From Acheta domesticus (taxonomy: Eukaryota; Arthropoda; Insecta; Orthoptera; Gryllidae): 64,000 nucleotides of DNA. Below are positions 57,662 through 64,000 of this stretch, piece after piece. Both the position numbers and the translations under genes were made by a program. Below the pieces are notes generated by a model, which was not told where the DNA came from, searched no databases, and worked only from the letters and a program-made list of their open reading frames with translations. Location: contig JAHLJT010009436.1 of the NCBI GenBank assembly GCA_031308135.1, positions 157,258,976 to 157,322,975 of the forward strand, given 5' to 3'. How positions within the stretch are numbered: position 1 is the stretch's first letter; the number at the start of each line of letters is the position of its first letter.

Positions 57662-60600
57662 CTGTATAAAAAGAAATTACTTCTTCAATGTAACTATAAC
57701 CAAACATGAAAGTAAATAATAAAGTCAAAATAACGACATGGAATACTGCACAAATCTATCAACACCTTATCCGTAAAGAGAATTTCAATTATTTATGCAA
57801 CCAACAGAACATACAATCTCTCCATGTCTGTTCTGTATTACATTGCACCACTACATCGTAAAACATTATTCAACTGAAGAAACTTGTATTCTGTCTCGTA
57901 TGAGAACTAACAAAATTAAGCATCAAATGACAAGACAATTTTTCAAAGAATCGCTTAGTAATATTTAAATATCCTTAACATGTACATATGAAATCATTTA
58001 AGACTACTCTTAAAAGTCCCTGTCTATCATTTAATGTTCAATATTAAAAATTTAACATTTTGCATGATTAATAGTACTGATAAATTTACTTGTTTTTGTC
58101 AGGTGCTCTTGTACATTTCGTCTCTTCATCTACAGGCAAGTGTCAACCTATGAATAGAAGCCTAGCAGAATAACCAAAAAAATATTCAGAAGATCCCAAT
58201 TGTGAGTTTGGTTTTCATAACTTCGACAGTGTTTGCTTTTTCCAACAACACGATTGCTTCCAATGCTTATTTACTCTTACAAGTCATACTTAAATTTACA
58301 GGCGTTTGAAGATTTATTTATACGGTTCCTTTCTTTCTTCCAAATACAATAAGATATTTACTGCTTTTAGGGTTTTCATTTTTGTCACTGCCGTAACTTT
58401 CGTAATGGAACTTCCAAATTCTCTGAGAAAAATTTCTGTAATTTCCTTATTGTCAGTTTTTTCATTGTTTTAATTAAAACCTGAGTGTTCTAACATATCA
58501 TTTTTACATTGGTGCCTTTTTATATTGTGGCATCTTGCACAAAAAGCAGAACCCATAACCAACAAAACTTCAAATAATTAACAAGAGGAAGAGCATGAGG
58601 CAGCTAGAGGCAGTGGTGAAAATCAAATGACAAAGTTTTGGAGAAAGAAGCATGCATTTGTCAAATCATATACTAGTATGCAAACGTTTTGTTAGCACAA
58701 TGCACAAAACAACATGTCATCAAGTGCATTAAGTAAACGTAAGTGCTAGAATATGTTCATCATAAAAGAAGAATACTTCAGGAACATTTTCTGTAATTTC
58801 AGAAGCAGAAATAAAAATAAGTTTACATGGGTGAAGCACTTTTCCAACTGAACATCTCATTTACAGAATGTTGACTTTTAAAACCAGATTCCAACTTTCA
58901 AGCCTCTCTTGCTTTCTGCAGTCAGCAAAGAGAAAATTTTACACTGATGAAAATGGAACACTTTTTCGCCCAATTTTCTAACTTGGTGAATTCATGAAAT
59001 TCTTATTTAGGATTAGAAGAAAACACTGCTGAGAACAAAAGAAAATAGGAAGTTTTAGACTTTTAAGTAAGAAGAGTCCAAAACCACTAGCGCTGAAAAC
59101 TTCAAATAACACTTCCACTAAGTAATTCAACATGAGAAACCATATAATAAATGGCTTAACTTTAGTATAAAGACATCAAAATTCTTCAAAATGTACTTGA
59201 TCACATGTACGGGATCATTTAAAACTCTCTTGAAAAAGTAGTAACTTGGTACAGGATTCCATGTACAGAAAAAAAGTAGGAAACGAAGCCAATGCTTACC
59301 TGTCAGTAATCTAAAAATAAAACAAAGCTACTACTCAACACAGCATGCAATAACTGAGCAACATGATACTGACATGCTTGTACTGACCACGAAGTCTGGC
59401 GACACCTACTAAAACAATTCTAAACGCGTTTTGCAGTAAAGGACATAAAACTTAATTTACTCTAACTCCAATGTCCGAATCACTTTTATAATAAAATTTT
59501 TAGTTTTAGTTCAATAAACAAACTAAAATTATTTCAACAGCAATCTATTAGGATTTGACGGTTGTAATTTATTTTGAAAAAAACAAAACAATCTCTACTG
59601 AAGTTATTCCATCACAAATAACTGAGATATGTACCCCCTACTTCTCTTGGAAATTTGTGTTGGTTGGCAACACTTTCTAGTTGCCGAAAGCATTCATAGA
59701 TCGCAGCATTTCGATTTCAAAATGTTGCAGGCAGTTTCTTTCATTTAGTGACTCAACACACACTTAAAACACTTGAATTTGAAATTGTGGAATATGGTGA
59801 CAATCCAAGTGTGGTGAAAATTGTGTCTTCTGTGGTGAAACGGATTATAAAATGGCTTCAAAATAAAGTCTGGAAACTAAATAAATCTGCACTTTCATTG
59901 AAGCCTATGACTGGTTTATACTTGCACGAATTATGATCATTTTAAGAAACCTTATTTCAAAAGCAACTTTTCATTGAAATAAAATCAATTCTAGGAAAGA
60001 ATTACATGCGAAGAATTCATGGCATTCCTAGTCTTCAAAATTATGTTCACAGTGTAGCAAGACATTTTGCTCCCGTTTTGTCAAAATACACAACGATAAT
60101 TTAATTTTATCCTCAGAGTCTGACGTGTTGTAATTTTGCTCAACACAAGCTGCAATTTTGTAAATGTATCTGCCAGTTAATGTGTTATTCCTTTCTTCAT
60201 TCTCTGATTAACTTATCTTCTACAAAAACTTCCCAAAATAACAGTCATAAAACAATTTTCAATCGAAAACTCGCAGAGAACTGCAACAGGAACTTCAGTC
60301 AAAGATGGAAATACAGGCTTCAAATTAAAGTCATTTCCTAACAATCCAGAACAGTAGCAAACCAGAGGATGCTTACCTAAAATCTAAGCAGTGAACAGAC
60401 ACACACTGGTGTTTTAATACTTCCAACTGCATATTGCATTCCAAATCACTAATAAGCACCAGGTTTATTTATACATTTAATTGAAGTGTATCAGTACAAT
60501 TCAAAACATTAACACAACATGATATTCCAATTACCCAGATGCCTACACTTCATGAAATACCTTATCTTTAAGACACAAGGTTAATTTATCTTTCATGAAT

Positions 60601-62190
60601 GAAGTACATTACGTATCAGCCGAGATTAAACAGAGCAAGTTGGTCTTGTTATCAAAATATTACAGGCAAACTAATGTTTGAAACTTTTTTGAAATCCCAT
60701 TATTTGAATAATCATTCATTCCAAAATTTTAGATTTCATATAACAAACATAATAGAATTTTACAAATATTTCAACTATTTCCATTTGGTTATGATCTTTT
60801 GCCAATTATCCTTAACTCACAACATTAAAAATGTAAACAGATTTATCAATATTGGACTTTGTATAACAAATAAAAAAATACTTAATGAACTGTGAGTGAT
60901 TTTAGGAAGCTTCCCAAGCTACATGAATCCCTAATCAGAAATACTAGTTGGAAGTCTCTGTTGATCCAGGATACAGATTTACTGAATTTTGTACACACTA
61001 CTTCAACAAAAATCTACTTCACAGATTTAATGAATTTTCAACACTGTTCTCGATAAATTGGAATTGATTCTCAACTAGATGTTGAACACCAAATTGAGTA
61101 AGCCTTTGATTCTATTGACCATAAACCAGTCAAATTATTTTACCGTAGCTGCTGAAGGTAGAGTGCTCAGAGCTGCCGGAAGGGTCTATTCCTCAAACTT
61201 ATCAGTTTAGGAGCGAGTATGTCCCCCTTCCAGCACAAGTTAACAGCCGTATTCTAGTTATATAAACATTGACTGACTCCATCACTGCAAGGTGCAAACT
61301 TTCGATTGTGTTTCCATACTAGAGTGAAGCATTTGTACATGATGTGTGAAGTTCTGTTAAAGTGATGATTGCATTATGACCCATGGTTATGCAAGTTGCT
61401 TATGGAAGTCATTCAGACACATGAAGTCTTTACACAAGTATATCAATTTATGAAGAGAAGCAAAAGGAGTTAAAAATGTCAAAGCAGTTCTTAAGGGAGT
61501 GACTGCAGCTATAGAGGTTTCCAAAAGATCTGTTCAAAGAATTAACAAGTAAATGAATTCTACTGAATCCAGAGAGTCATGTTCATTTTGAACCACTAAT
61601 AAAGAGATTATTTTATGTAAATAAAGCTGTGTATGTACCCAACACTACGTATAAAAGGTTATTTATTAAAAAATGCCGTGTAAACGGTACATCTTGTCTC
61701 CTCAGAACGCGTGACGTCATCTGTGTGGAACCCAAGGCCTACTGTGGCGTGTTATGTGGCCAAAGCTGGCCTTGTATGGCTTTATTAATTTACAGAATAG
61801 TATCATCAAATGAAAGAGTGTTTTTCTCGACAATTACATTATTGATTTTATATTATTTTATAATCTTTTTAGTAATAATGTTGATTGTCCTACATTACTA
61901 TCCAATGTTTGAAGGTTCCTCAGGGACACCTCAGAGGGCAATATATGCACTGTTATTGGCTACAACGAATTTGTCGTTCAAGGTCTTGGAACTAACAAAG
62001 TTAGGCAAGGCAAATAAGAATAATATTGATTTTGCTCTGTCAAAAAGTGCTTTCAAAAAAAATTAGCCAAAGAAGCGATGTTGATTAACTGTGTTTAATT
62101 TTATTTTTAAATGTGATGATAAATGATGCTGTAAAATTGTGTGGTTTTGAAGAGGAGTTAAGTGGAGTTGGTTATGGTGAGATTTGTTTT
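57662..62190 (-). other. Hrb27C-like intron, no exon found
   Basis: AT-rich. I looked for RRM motifs on the minus strand and saw none. A GC-richer patch at 61130-61260 has no identified content. Confidence 0.45.
61440..61600 (+). pseudogene. Helix-turn-helix fragment, transposase-like
   Basis: The plus strand reads VKAVLKGVTAAIEVSKRSVQ then RINK and a stop. This is a helix-turn-helix of the sort at the N-terminus of DDE transposases (T.A..GVS..SV.RI). The surrounding sequence is not open. Possibly a relic of a transposon-encoded or domesticated gene. Confidence 0.4.
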
Positions 62191-62258
62191 TTGCTGGTGT
62201 GTGAGTGTGAGTGTGTGTGTGTGTGAGTGTGTGTGTGAGTGTGTGTGTGAGTGTGTGA

Positions 62259-62290
<32 letters not shown>

Positions 62291-62490
62291 GTGTGTGTGT
62301 GTGTGAGTGTGTGTGTGTGAGTGTGTGTGTGAGAGTGTGTGTGTGAGTGTGTGTGTGAGAGTGTGTGTGTGTGAGAGTGAGTGTGTGTGTGTGAGAGTGA
62401 GTGAGTGTGTGTGCGAGTGTGTGTGCGCGAGTGTGTGCGCGCGAGTGTGTGCGCGAGTGTGTGTGTGTGAGAGAGTGTGAGAGTGTGTGA

Positions 62491-62521
<31 letters not shown>
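62191..62521. repeat. (GT)n(GA)n compound microsatellite
   Basis: About 330 bp of GT repeats interrupted by GA, ending in a pure (GA)n run. On the minus strand it gives open frames of His, Thr, Ser and Leu that are not genes. Confidence 0.97.
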
Positions 62522-64000
62522 TAATGTTTGTGCATTGGTTGATTGCCTAATAAATATTTTATCTTGTATGGAACAGTGTGGTTTTAACTCAATTTGTTTA
62601 TTTTTCATCAAGGTGCTTTGAAGTTTCAGTACTAAGCAAATCTTAATACACATCATTGCTTTTAAGATGAAGGGCTTCAATGAAAGAAACAGGCTTTGAG
62701 AATGCTTATTTTATGAAACAATATTATTTCTTTCAGAGTTTGACAAAATTAAAGAAAAACGTTTGGAGGATAATGAAACTTATAGATTTTAACAATATAA
62801 TGTTATAACTTCCTTTAAGATCAGCTTTGTAAAGAATTAATGCATAGTAACCGAATATTTTTAGCACCAAATCCCAAGATATTTTGTTCACACTTAAAAA
62901 ACTGTATATAGAAATTAAATCTTGGGATTTAGATACAGATAAACACAGAACACATCAAGAATCAAGCATGGCAACAACACGGCACCGATCTCTCTTTCAG
63001 ACCTGATTTTTTTTTTTATCAGTGCAGACATTATAACACCACGCATATCAGCAGAATAATTGTCACTAATAAGGTTTCTTATTGATGCTCACAACAATGA
63101 ACCTATACATAGCTTTGCCAGAAACTATAAACCTACAAAAATTGATCGCGAACTATTCTGACACAAAGTGTCAGAAAAAAGCAACAAAGTTGTGTCCAGC
63201 CCTCTGGATGCTGGGTCTGAAAGGGAATACTTTCGAGTGACTTTCCATATTACTTACAGATCACGTCATGCGCTGTGATTGGTGTTTCATTGAGACAACA
63301 AAAAGTAAACACACTAGATTTTATTTGTTGCTTTAAAATTTTAAATTAGTATTTCCCAAAAATATTCTATGTATAATCATTTTAATTTATGAATATTCAT
63401 TCTAACTACATTTTAGATATTTTTCTGATTTCTGTCCGATTGCGTATTTTATCAAGTGATATTCAGCTCCATCATGGGTTCCTCACAGAACCCGTGTAAG
63501 ACTGCTACTACTTTTAATTTATATAAATAAAATGTAAAAGTTTTTGAAGTGACTTTTTATTGTTTGCTGATGGACTTAAGTCAAGAAATTGTTACAACGG
63601 ACAATTGTTTGCAATGCAAAATGATTAAAATCTTAAATACTCCTCAGATACATAAAGAAGGACTTACAATATTTCCTTTCTACTACACATTTTGGACTTT
63701 CACATTGTGAAGGCACAATGGGCTTTTACGGATAGTGCTATTCTTATAGAAGAATCATGTTCATTGTTGCCAAATCGTGTTGTTGCAAAAGAAGAAAAAA
63801 CAGTTTTAGAGAAAATGACAAGGAACACTACGGTAATCATGAAAAATGTGTGATTCATTTGCTTTTTAAATAAAATAATAAAATCTCTGAATTTCTGCAG
63901 AACTAATTTTTTAAACACCCTTTTATTCAGACTGTTAAAACATATCCAAAAATTCGTGGAATTATTTTGGAAAAAATCTATACAATATTTCCATTACTTC
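62522..64000 (-). other. Intron stretch to window end
   Basis: AT-rich; no recognised feature. Presumably still inside the Hrb27C-like gene, whose RRM exons have not appeared. Confidence 0.4.

Noticed and set aside
61629..62066. 145-codon plus-strand frame with a hydrophobic segment
   Set aside because: No family resemblance, no splice or promoter context, and it lies in an antisense intron; composition alone does not support a gene.
62063..62680. 205-codon minus-strand frame rich in His, Thr, Ser and Leu
   Set aside because: It is the translation of a GT/GA microsatellite.
57662..64000. Search for RRM exons of the Hrb27C-like gene
   Set aside because: No RNP1/RNP2-like motif was found on the minus strand; the domain must lie outside the window.

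Overview
This is a eukaryotic, insect-type genomic window. It is AT-rich, carries long introns and GT-AG splice sites, and is crowded with mariner-like, RTE-like, hAT-like and foldback transposons plus many microsatellites. Two host genes are recognisable and converge tail to tail. The mix of element families, very large introns and the two protein families suggests a large-genome hemimetabolous insect such as a cockroach, termite or stick insect. That placement is inference; nothing here fixes the species.

Region 1-41,858 (+ strand) is the 3' part of a gene for an ankyrin-repeat and death-domain protein, which I call ANKDD1A-like. It starts inside a GC-rich array of seven ~109-bp units, each derived from one ankyrin exon. 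Ankyrin exons follow at 1629, 2880, 22766 and 24423, then a two-exon death domain at 33441 and 41570, and a short last exon at 41779 with the stop at 41858. The encoded tail is polybasic and ends in a CaaX-like tetrapeptide. The introns (up to ~20 kb) hold almost all of the mobile DNA: a 5-kb LINE insertion with an exact 11-bp target duplication and a second transposon nested in it, several inverted-repeat elements, two or more mariners, a degenerate THAP-domain sequence, and a 3.1-kb DNA transposon with a broken transposase. An unclassified noncoding family (Repeat A) occurs seven times.

Region ~42,200-64,000 (- strand) is the 3' part of an RNA-binding protein gene of the DAZAP1/Hrb27C (hrp48) type. 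Five exons (57661-57524, 56440-56317, 48565-48459, 48144-48054, 44519-44341) encode the Gly/Pro/Gln/Asn/Tyr-rich tail, ending in the family signature FHPYRR plus one Met. The RRM exons must lie beyond 64,000. Introns here are poorer in recognisable transposons, apart from a 257-bp hairpin MITE, a possible DNA-transposon pair of ends and a few repeats.

Three coding exons in the two genes (2880, 22766, 56317) each carry one extra base in or beside a homopolymer run, while their splice phases and protein similarity are otherwise intact. I read these as probable consensus errors of a long-read assembly rather than gene death. No bacterial-type system, CRISPR array or convincing tRNA gene is present.
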